DNA of 64,000 bases from Sphingomonas abietis (GTDB lineage: Bacteria; Pseudomonadota; Alphaproteobacteria; Sphingomonadales; Sphingomonadaceae): assembly GCF_027625475.1 (NCBI RefSeq), contig NZ_CP115174.1, positions 3,011,001-3,075,000 on the forward strand, written 5' to 3'. Positions 52,758 to 59,901 of the stretch are shown one piece after another. How positions within the stretch are numbered: the stretch's first letter is position 1; every line of letters begins with the position of its first letter. The translations under genes were made by a program, and so were the position numbers. Under the pieces are notes generated by a model. The model saw nothing but the letters and a program-made list of their open reading frames with translations. It was not told the origin of the DNA and did no database searches.

Positions 52758-54389
52758 ATGCTCGACACCTTCGGATGGGATCTGGTCTTCGCCACCACCC
52801 TCTCGGCCTATGACGCCGCGATGCAGGCCGGGGGCCATATCCCCGCGAGCTTCGCCACCGCCACCGCGGCAGGCACGTGGGGCGCCTGGCACCTGATCGG
52901 CGGCGCGCCGTCCAACCGGCAGCTGCTGCGCTGCACGATCGCCAGCGGCACGGTGACGGTGGATGGCGCGGCCGTCGACATCGCCGGCGCGACCGCCACC
53001 GCGATGATCATGCTGGCGGTCGGAGCCGATGGCGTCATCGCGCCGCTCGGCGGTGCGGCGGTGATCCTCGACACCTACACGCTGCCGAGCGGGATGGCCG
53101 AGGCCGACGTCTATCCGATCGTTGCGGCGCTGACCGACATGCTGCGCGCGGCGGTGCCCGGCCTCGCCGGCGCGTTCGGATCGGTGCAGCTCGCACCCGT
53201 CACGGCGGACGACGGCGCCCCGCTTTGGCTGCGCCCCACCGCCGCGGCGTTCGCGTCGCAGCCGCTGCCCGCCAACGACGCGCGCGGCGCGATCGTCGCC
53301 GTGCTGGCGACCACGGAAGGGCGGAGCGACGCCGCGTTGCAGCCCGCCGTCGATGCCCGCCTGTTCGACGGCGCCCCGGCCGATGCCGATCGGGCGATCG
53401 TGATCGGCACCGGGCTGGTGACCGCGCAGCTCATCGCGCCGTCGCTGCCGGCCGTAGTGCAGGGTTCGACCATGGCCGACTTCGCGATCAGCCCGACCGG
53501 GACGGTCTATAATGCCGCGACCATGACCTGGGGGAGCTTTGCCTTCGCCACAGCTGGCGACAGCACATCGGTGATCACGCCGGTCATCCCGCAGGGCAAT
53601 CTGCAACTGACGCTGAACGGCGCGACCGCGCATCTGTCGATGTCGAACGTCCACTTCCCCTATCCCGACTGGCCCGGCCCCGGCGACATCACCGTCTCGC
53701 TCGACGCCGAGCAATATGCCGATCTCGGCATCGTCCCGCGCAGCGACGGCGCGCTGGTGCTGAGTCAGGTCGGCACGGCGAAGCGCACCACCCGCGTCAC
53801 CGTGATCCCCAGCGAGACGACCCAAATCTACCAGATCGCGCTCAACACCGCGCTCCAGGTGTTGTTCGCGGTGATCGGCGGCGCGCTGGATCAGGCGTTG
53901 GGTGCGGCGGAAGGGGCTGCGGCGGAATCGATCGAGGACGGCGCCGAGGACTCCCTCGTGTCTTCCTTGTCGGACAGCGAATTGGAGCCGCTGCTCGGCG
54001 AGCATGCCGATGCCGAGGAGATCGAGGCGGCGGAGGAAGAGGCCGCCGAAGGTGCCGGCGATGCGCTGGCCCATGCCGGCCAGCCGGCCTGGTTGCAGAG
54101 CTTCAAGGCGACGATCATGGCCAATTGGTACAAGATCCTGCTCAAGATCATCGAAAAGGCCGTCGAGATCCCGGCCAGCGAACTGACCGCGCTCGGCGTG
54201 GCGCTGGCCAAGCGCGATTATGATCATCTGCCGACGATCAACACCATCGCCGAGAATGCCTCGGCGGCGATGACCTGGGTGGATGGCGGCGCGATCGCCT
54301 GCATCGACGGCAAGGTCGATCAGGCGCTGCTATTCTGGGCGAAACACGCCCCCGACTCCGCCCCCGATCCCACCACGCCATCAGCCTGA
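52758..54389 (+). CDS. P47/OrfX-like TULIP-family protein 4
   Basis: The 543-residue protein opens MLDTFGWDLVFATTL, then AAGTWGAWHLIGGAPSNRQ, matching the shared GWD...W...GG pattern. QLTLNGATAHLSMSNVHFPY marks the second half. A Glu/Ala-rich acidic helix (about residues 395-440; AEEIEAAEEEAAEGAG) and an amphipathic tail follow, as in protein 2. I prefer ATG at 52758 (GAGG 6 nt upstream, and the start matches protein 1). ATG at 52746, overlapping the previous stop, is the alternative. Confidence 0.76.
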   Translation: MLDTFGWDLVFATTLSAYDAAMQAGGHIPASFATATAAGTWGAWHLIGGAPSNRQLLRCTIASGTVTVDGAAVDIAGATATAMIMLAVGADGVIAPLGGAAVILDTYTLPSGMAEADVYPIVAALTDMLRAAVPGLAGAFGSVQLAPVTADDGAPLWLRPTAAAFASQPLPANDARGAIVAVLATTEGRSDAALQPAVDARLFDGAPADADRAIVIGTGLVTAQLIAPSLPAVVQGSTMADFAISPTGTVYNAATMTWGSFAFATAGDSTSVITPVIPQGNLQLTLNGATAHLSMSNVHFPYPDWPGPGDITVSLDAEQYADLGIVPRSDGALVLSQVGTAKRTTRVTVIPSETTQIYQIALNTALQVLFAVIGGALDQALGAAEGAAAESIEDGAEDSLVSSLSDSELEPLLGEHADAEEIEAAEEEAAEGAGDALAHAGQPAWLQSFKATIMANWYKILLKIIEKAVEIPASELTALGVALAKRDYDHLPTINTIAENASAAMTWVDGGAIACIDGKVDQALLFWAKHAPDSAPDPTTPSA

Positions 54390-54406
54390 AACCCGGGAGA
54401 GACGCC

Positions 54407-54736
54407 ATGGCCAGCCCGATCGCCATCACCATCCGCTTCGCCGTCGCCGAGGGCCGCGCCGATGCGGCGGGCCGGGCCTGCGCCAGCCTCATCGACGCGA
54501 TGCGATCCACGCCAGGGGTTTCCGCCCACATCCATGGACACGACGGGACGCGGCTCGACCTTGTTCTCGCGATCGACGATCAGGCGGCGGTCGATCGCCA
54601 TCTCGCCGCCCATGGGCCGCTCTACGCAATATTTGAAGATGTCGCCCGCGTGGCCCTGATCCGGGTGAAGGGCGCGGTCGATCCGCAGACGATCGCCGTC
54701 CTGAAGCGCCTGACCGATCATGTCGAGATCGCATGA
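54407..54736 (+). CDS. small conserved-looking protein of unknown function in the P47 operon
   Basis: The 109-residue soluble protein is not recognised. It has alternating strand and helix segments (IAITIRFAVAEGRADAAGRA; HIHGHDGTRLDLVLAIDD; ALIRVKGAVDP) that could make a small ferredoxin-like or dimeric alpha/beta-barrel fold, with a His-rich patch HIHGH. GGGAGA precedes the ATG. It is 17 bp after the fourth P47-like gene and overlaps the glycosyltransferase by 4 bp, so it belongs to the same transcript. Confidence 0.7.
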   Translation: MASPIAITIRFAVAEGRADAAGRACASLIDAMRSTPGVSAHIHGHDGTRLDLVLAIDDQAAVDRHLAAHGPLYAIFEDVARVALIRVKGAVDPQTIAVLKRLTDHVEIA

Positions 54737-55593
54737 ATCCCGGCGACGTCGCCCTCGTCACCTTCAACGCCGTGCCGCGCCACCAGGAGAGCCTGAAATA
54801 TGCGCGACTGGGCGCCATCGGCGTCGCGGCGACGCGCGCCTTCGCGGCGCGCCATGGCCATCACTTCTACGGGACGATGCCAGACGTCGGCGATCGCCCG
54901 GCCTGCTGGGCCAAGATTCCCGCGCTGCGGGCGGCGCTGCGCCATCATCGCTGGGCGATCTGGGTCGACGCCGATGCGGTCGCGCTGCATCCCGCATCGG
55001 TGCTGCCGCTGCTCGACACCGATGCCGATCTGGTCTGCGAGCGGCCCGATTCCTTTTTCCGCTGGCTCGGCCTCGATCCGGCGCTGGGTCGCGCAGCCCA
55101 GCCTGTGCAGAGCGCCGTGTTCGCGCTGCGTGCCTCGCCATGGACGATGCAATTGCTTGATGCAGCGTGGGACCGCACCGAATTCATCACCCCGCCGACG
55201 CGATGGAACGGCATCGGCGAACAGGAGGCCATCAACGCCGTGTTGAAGCGTCGCCCCGCGGCGGATCGCGACCGCATGCAATATGTGCAGGGCCTGCAGG
55301 CGCCCCCCGCCCTCGCCGCCGCGGACACCCGCTTCGTGCATTTCTATGGCGATCGGGCGCACCCGATCCTGCCCGCCACGGTCTGTGCGGCGGTGCTCGA
55401 TCGGTTCGCCGATGCGGTCGAGGCAGGAGACGGGCACGCCATGCCGCTCGCGCTGGTGCATTGGAGCGCCATCCAGCGCGTCACAGCAGGAGCAGAGGCC
55501 GGGGCCGATGCCCGCCGCAGCCCCGCATGCTTCGGCTATGACCGGGCCATGCTGGTCCGCGCGGCGGCGCCGTGGATGCGGCGGGCCGGGTGA
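54733..55593 (+). CDS. GT-A glycosyltransferase, GMA12/MNN10 (galactosyltransferase) family
   Basis: The 286-residue enzyme has the GT34-like pattern: WAKIPALRAALRHHRWAIWV leads into the metal-binding DxD motif (Asp79-Ala-Asp81, DADAVAL), then PVQSAVFALRASPWTMQLL, WNGIGEQEAINAVLKR and RFVHFYGDR. It transfers a hexose from a nucleotide sugar. In bacteria this group is scattered and often linked to peptide or surface-glycan tailoring. Its 4-bp overlap with the preceding small gene ties it to the P47/precursor locus, so the precursor or a P47 protein could be its substrate. Confidence 0.8.
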   Translation: MNPGDVALVTFNAVPRHQESLKYARLGAIGVAATRAFAARHGHHFYGTMPDVGDRPACWAKIPALRAALRHHRWAIWVDADAVALHPASVLPLLDTDADLVCERPDSFFRWLGLDPALGRAAQPVQSAVFALRASPWTMQLLDAAWDRTEFITPPTRWNGIGEQEAINAVLKRRPAADRDRMQYVQGLQAPPALAAADTRFVHFYGDRAHPILPATVCAAVLDRFADAVEAGDGHAMPLALVHWSAIQRVTAGAEAGADARRSPACFGYDRAMLVRAAAPWMRRAG

Positions 55594-56420
55594 TCGCCTG
55601 TCACGAGATCACCCGGGGCACCGCGCAGGGCCCGGCCATGCTGTTCCTCCATGGGCTGGACGGCGATCCGATCGCGACATGGGGAGTGGCCGGGGCCGGT
55701 GCGGTCTTTCCCCGCCGGCTGGCGGCCGCGCTTCCGGCGGCACGCATCCTTTCGCTCGGCTATCCGGCCGCGCTCGCTGTCTACCGCCAGCGGCCGGAAT
55801 TGAGCCTCGCGATCGTCGCTGAGGCGCTCGCCGAACGCCTCGCGCCGATCCTGTCGCATCGCCCGGCGCTCGGCATCGTCGGCTATTGCCTGGGCGGGCT
55901 GGTCGCCGCGATGGCGCTGCGGCGGCTGGCGGGCACGATGACGCTACCGCCCACCCTGCTCTGCCTCATGGACGCGCCATTGCGCCTGCCGGGTGAGGAA
56001 GACCCTTTCCCGCAGGTCGGCGCCGCGCTCCGCCTCAGCGGTACGGAGCTCGCGGACATCACCGACTGGCTGCACCTGTCCTACCGGCCGGGGGCGTTCG
56101 AGATGGTGTCCATGCTGAGCAGCGCGCCGGGCTGGCTGGCGCCTTACGCGCGCGACGCCCTGTCACCGCCCGCACCGCTGGTCCGGCTGCCCGGCGATCA
56201 TCTGGCGCTGGCCATGGCGCCGGAGACCGGCGATTTCGCCCCGCTACGCTGCGTGATCGCCGCCTGGCGGGCGTCCGGCCTCGATCCGGGTGGGCGGCCC
56301 AGCAGGCCGGCCGCCCCGCACCTCGCCAGCCCCACCGCCGCTCAGGCGGCGACCGCCGTCGCCGGGATCGCGCCCGCCACCTCGGCGATGATCTCGAAGG
56401 AGCGCAGCCGCGCCTCGTGA
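55572..56420 (+). CDS. alpha/beta hydrolase with cysteine nucleophile elbow
   Basis: The 282-residue protein has [16 protein letters not shown] at the first strand-loop and the elbow GYCLGGLV near residue 106. The nucleophile is Cys, as in dienelactone hydrolase and PHA synthase-like proteins, instead of Ser. GDHLALAM supplies the late His region. The start is unclear: GTG at 55572 overlaps the glycosyltransferase by 22 bp, and GTG at 55590 overlaps its stop. The last 26 codons overlap the convergent LLM gene and read like its antisense, so the functional C-terminus probably ends earlier. Confidence 0.75.
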   Translation: MDAAGRVIACHEITRGTAQGPAMLFLHGLDGDPIATWGVAGAGAVFPRRLAAALPAARILSLGYPAALAVYRQRPELSLAIVAEALAERLAPILSHRPALGIVGYCLGGLVAAMALRRLAGTMTLPPTLLCLMDAPLRLPGEEDPFPQVGAALRLSGTELADITDWLHLSYRPGAFEMVSMLSSAPGWLAPYARDALSPPAPLVRLPGDHLALAMAPETGDFAPLRCVIAAWRASGLDPGGRPSRPAAPHLASPTAAQAATAVAGIAPATSAMISKERSRAS

Positions 56421-57349
56421 TCGAAGATGTCGGAGACGATCATCAGTTCGTCCGCCTGGGTCTCGGCAATCAGCGCGGCCAGCCCGGCTTGCACCGTCTC
56501 TGCCGATCCGATGATCGAGCGTGCCAGCATCCGCTGCGCCTGCGCCTTTTCCATCGGCGACCAATAGCTCTCGATATCGTCGATCGGCGGCCGGCTCAGC
56601 CCGCGGGTGCCGCGGAACATGTCGGTGAACGACATTTGCTGGGTGGTGGCGAGGCGCCGCGCCTCGGCGTCGCTCGCCGCGGCGACGATGTTCACGCCGA
56701 CCATCGCGTGCGGGCGATCCAGCTGCTGCGACGGCTTGAAGCGACCACGATAGATGTCCAGTGCGGCGCCGAGCATGTCGGGCGCGAAATGCGAGGCAAA
56801 GCCGTAGGGCAGGCCGAGCTCCGCGGCAAGCTGGGCACCGAAGGTGCTCGACCCCAATATCCACAACGGCACCTCGGTGCCCGCCGCCGGCACCGCCTGG
56901 AGCCGCTGCCCTTCTTCTGCGGGGGTGAAATAATGTTGGAGTTCCAACACATCCTGCGGGAAATTATCGCTATTCTCGATCGACCGGCGCAGCGCCCGCA
57001 CCGTCATCTGGTCGGTGCCCGGCGCGCGGCCGAGCCCCAGGTCGATGCGTCCCGGGAAGAGCCGGGCCAGCGTGCCGAACTGTTCGGCGATCACATAGGG
57101 CGCGTGGTTGGGCAGCATCACCCCGCCCGCCCCGACCCGGATGGTCCGGGTGCCGGCAGCGATATGACCGATCACCACCGCGGTCGCAGGACTCGCGATG
57201 CCGGGCATATTATGGTGCTCGGCCACCCAGAACCGGCGATATCCCCAGTCCTCGGCATGGGCGGCGAGATCGCGCGCATGGTCGAACGCCGTCTTGGCGT
57301 CCGATCCTTCCCGGATGCGGACGAGATCCAGGATCGACAATTCAGGCAT
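56342..57349 (-). CDS. LLM-class flavin-dependent oxidoreductase (YhbW-like)
   Basis: The 335-residue single-component luciferase-like protein opens [12 protein letters not shown] and has [51 protein letters not shown] and [20 protein letters not shown], the usual YhbW/MsnO8 landmarks. It is predicted to bind FMN, and the substrate is unknown. The start at 57349 follows AGGAGCC. A longer in-frame extension to 57568 lacks support. It overlaps the convergent hydrolase by 79 bp and ends the lanthipeptide/P47 segment. Confidence 0.88.
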   Translation of the reverse strand: MPELSILDLVRIREGSDAKTAFDHARDLAAHAEDWGYRRFWVAEHHNMPGIASPATAVVIGHIAAGTRTIRVGAGGVMLPNHAPYVIAEQFGTLARLFPGRIDLGLGRAPGTDQMTVRALRRSIENSDNFPQDVLELQHYFTPAEEGQRLQAVPAAGTEVPLWILGSSTFGAQLAAELGLPYGFASHFAPDMLGAALDIYRGRFKPSQQLDRPHAMVGVNIVAAASDAEARRLATTQQMSFTDMFRGTRGLSRPPIDDIESYWSPMEKAQAQRMLARSIIGSAETVQAGLAALIAETQADELMIVSDIFDHEARLRSFEIIAEVAGAIPATAVAA

Positions 57350-57426
57350 GGCAGGCTCCTTCCCCCCGGATTTAGGATGCCGGGGGGGCGGCACAAGGCC
57401 CGCATGCGCAAACCACGCCCCGGCGA

Positions 57427-58821
57427 TCACCCATCCGCGCCGTGGCGGAAGCCGAGCAGGACATTGCCTTCGGTCGACAGATAATTGGTCCGGTAATCGA
57501 AGCGCGGGGTGTCGGCGAACAGCAGATAATAATATTTCATCTGCTCGGACCACCAATAGCCCGGGCAATGATCCGCCTGCCGCTTGGGCACCGACGTCAC
57601 GTCGGCCAGATCGGTATAGCCATAAGCGGCCTTGTTCCAGCGCTTCATCGCCAGGAAATGGTCGCGACCGATCTCCCGCCAGCGCTCGTCACGATCGAGC
57701 AGCCACAGGTTGAAGGCGGCGTCGGCCAGCTCGGGGCGGAGCGCGTTGGTCGGCTGGGCGGCCGCGCCGGTGGCATAGTCATAGCCCTCCGGCAAAACCC
57801 CGAAGCGGGCCTGCACCCCGGCCCAGCTTTCGGTATAGGCGGCGCCCTCGCGCATCGCTCCGCCCTGCCCGAGCAGGCCGCCATAGAAGGAGGCGAGTTC
57901 GTCCTGCACCGTCGAGACGGTCGCCCCGGTCTCGAAATCGACGTCGGCGAACCAGAGGCGGCCGCGCTGCCAGCGCGGCTGATGCCGGAGAATGGCGGCG
58001 GTGCAGATGTCGTACATGCGCTTGCATTCGGCATCGCCGAACAGCTGCCAGCCATCCCAGAGATATTCGAAGAAGCTGTCGCAATAGGAACCGACGGTGG
58101 CGGTTCGCGAGCGCCACGCCCCGGTCAGCACGTCGATCTGCGTCGCCACCATGTCGAGGCGCGAGCGCCGGGCGAACAGCGCGGCAGTCGCCTTGCGCGC
58201 CGCCTCGGCATAGCGCGGATCGCCGGTCAAGCGGCTGAGCGTGCCCCATTCGGGCAGATAGGTGGCGATGTCGGCCGGGCTGGTGACGCTCTCGCGCCCG
58301 ACGCCGGTCTTCAGATTGACGAAGCGCCAGGGCATGGCGGTCGGCGTCTGGAACGCCGGGAGCAGGCGATCGGCCAGATCCTTGGCCTTGGCGAGCAGCA
58401 CCGGATCGCCGCAGGCATGATGCGCGGAGAGCAGCCCGCCGACGAAGCGGATCGAGGTCTCGAACACCGAGACATCGCCGTCGACATCGAAGTCCAGCTC
58501 CGCCTTCACCCAGTCCACGCCCTGCTGGAAACGCTCGTCCAGCCCCATCACCCACAAGGTATCGAGCGCCTCCACGATGGTGAGGCCGAGATGGTGGGTC
58601 TTGAGCGGGAAGCTGGAGAAGCTGCCGCTGACCGGCCGTATCTCGTCCTTGCCCCAGGCCTGTCGACGATAGGCGTCCCACGCCCAGGCCATCTCCGCCT
58701 TCACGTCCTGCGCCAGCGCGTGCCAATCCGCCTCGCGCCGCCGCGCCGCCCCGATCGGAAAGGGCGCCGCCCCGCACAGCGCGGTCGCGCCCAGCATCAT
58801 GCCCCGTCGGCCCATCCGCAT
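57427..58821 (-). CDS. glycoside hydrolase family 47 alpha-1,2-mannosidase (bacterial)
   Basis: The 464-residue alpha/alpha-barrel enzyme has the GH47 motif series: [55 protein letters not shown] (general-acid Glu), [14 protein letters not shown] (catalytic Asp), [13 protein letters not shown] (Glu base) and the calcium-site Thr in LSTEGNVLL. The N-terminus is a Tat-like or Sec signal ([17 protein letters not shown]). GH47 is mainly eukaryotic, trimming N-glycan mannose with inversion and a bound Ca2+. Bacterial members are rare but known in Caulobacter. The start has AGGAG 10 nt upstream. Confidence 0.93.
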   Translation of the reverse strand: MRMGRRGMMLGATALCGAAPFPIGAARRREADWHALAQDVKAEMAWAWDAYRRQAWGKDEIRPVSGSFSSFPLKTHHLGLTIVEALDTLWVMGLDERFQQGVDWVKAELDFDVDGDVSVFETSIRFVGGLLSAHHACGDPVLLAKAKDLADRLLPAFQTPTAMPWRFVNLKTGVGRESVTSPADIATYLPEWGTLSRLTGDPRYAEAARKATAALFARRSRLDMVATQIDVLTGAWRSRTATVGSYCDSFFEYLWDGWQLFGDAECKRMYDICTAAILRHQPRWQRGRLWFADVDFETGATVSTVQDELASFYGGLLGQGGAMREGAAYTESWAGVQARFGVLPEGYDYATGAAAQPTNALRPELADAAFNLWLLDRDERWREIGRDHFLAMKRWNKAAYGYTDLADVTSVPKRQADHCPGYWWSEQMKYYYLLFADTPRFDYRTNYLSTEGNVLLGFRHGADG

Positions 58822-59371
58822 GATCGAGAGTCTCCTGTGATTGCGGGACGACCTAACGCCGAGTCCGGGTGGATTGCAAAGGGGCCTCTGCGATCTTCGC
58901 CCGGCGCGGCGGCCGAAGGCGGAGTCGCCCAGCTACACGACGCCGCGGCTGGAATCGGCTCGCCGACGGCCGCTATGCGGGCCGGATCGGCACCCTGCCC
59001 GATCGTGGGCCGAACGATGTCGGCACCGTCGTCGGCACGATGAACCATCGCAACCGGATCAACCATTTCACGATCCGCTTCACCGCTTATGCCGGCACCG
59101 CCGATCTGCCGCAGGCGACCGCTGCGACCAACCTGGCCGGCACCACGCTCTGCGAGAAGCGGGAAGCGAAGCACGGGTAATCGACGGCTCCCCTTCGACG
59201 CCTCGCTCAACGGCGCGCATGGCAGCATCATCAGCGATCATGTCGTCCTCGTCTACCGGCTGACGCTGCCGCCATCGCGCCCCGTCCGATCCGATAGCGG
59301 TGCCGAAGCGCGCTCGGCCAGAAAGCCTGTTGCCAAGCCCGGGACGATTGGCTAGTGGCCCGCCTCCCAAC
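58822..59371. other. 550-bp region with decayed coding sequence, no intact gene
   Basis: It contains the GH47 promoter on the minus strand and, on the plus strand from about 58957, a coding-like stretch broken by a frameshift (listed separately). No other gene is supported. Confidence 0.55.
58957..59290 (+). pseudogene. frameshifted gene remnant of unknown family
   Basis: Two adjoining stretches have strongly G/C-biased third codon positions in different frames. The first reads LADGRYAGRIGTLPDRGPND, then VGTVVGTMNHRNRINHFTIR and TAYAGTADLPQATAATNLAG, and ends at TAA 59178-59180. The second, one base out of frame, reads RLPFDASLNGAHGSIISDHV, then VLVYRLTLP. Together they look like one protein broken by a single-base change between about 59150 and 59190. 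There is no credible start. I do not recognise the family. A sequencing error is possible. Confidence 0.4.
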
Positions 59372-59448
59372 GCGCCCGTAGCTCAGCTGGATAGAGCATC
59401 AGACTACGAATCTGAGGGTCGGACGTTCGAATCGTTCCGGGCGCACCA
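59372..59448 (+). tRNA. tRNA-Arg(ACG)
   Basis: The 77-nt cloverleaf has acceptor stem GCGCCCG pairing with CGGGCGC, a D-arm with GCTCAGCTGGATAGAGC, an anticodon stem TCAGA/TCTGA with loop CTACGAA (anticodon ACG), a T-loop TTCGAATC, and an encoded CCA end. No second copy of its 3' end was noticed in the window, so there is no sign of an integrated element. Confidence 0.96.
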
Positions 59449-59901
59449 CTTCCCCATGACAGCAGCAGCGCGGCTCGCTCAGCCCGCCGGCGCGACATCG
59501 CGCCGGCCTCATGCGCCGGGATCGGCCTGTCGACGCGTGGACAGCACAGCCACGCCGCCGACCGCGCTTTCCACATCAGCACACATCGCGCACCCGGCCG
59601 ACGAATAGCCAACTCTCGACACATTGCCGGCAAATCCACGTCCGTTAACCCGTAAGCCATTGGCAGATCACCAACTGGTCCATCATTCCGGGTCGAACCG
59701 CGGCAAAGATATCGACCAAAGTATAGCAGTTAACCATATAAAACGAAATTACCGTTCCCATTTTTCGCAACGATCATTAACAGCATCTGCAATACACTGA
59801 AATTCAGTTCATTAACCATGCTTTGAGGTCAACGATGACGGCCTATTCGACTTCGAGCGAAAAGCCGGGAGAAACCGGCTCGATTCATTGTCGATCGTAA
59901 A
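59449..59901. promoter_or_regulatory. 453-bp upstream region of the GGDEF-EAL gene with CtrA-like half-sites
   Basis: No gene is seen. The proximal 200 bp are markedly AT-rich. TTAACCAT, the CtrA half-site of alphaproteobacteria, occurs at 59730-59737 and 59812-59819, with related GTTAACCC near 59644. A 13-bp palindrome ACTGAAATTCAGT lies at 59796-59808. No full TTAA-N7-TTAA pair was found, so CtrA control is only suggested. Confidence 0.45.
59488..59509 (+). terminator. hairpin downstream of tRNA-Arg
   Basis: GCCGGCGCG pairs with CGCGCCGGC around an ACAT loop, 40 bp after the tRNA. A 9-bp GC-rich stem without a U-tract, the likely tRNA transcript end. Confidence 0.55.

Noticed and set aside
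59372..59448. tRNA-Arg as integration site for an island carrying the lanthipeptide/P47 genes
   Set aside because: No integrase and no duplicated tRNA 3' end were seen in the window, and base composition is not visibly different.
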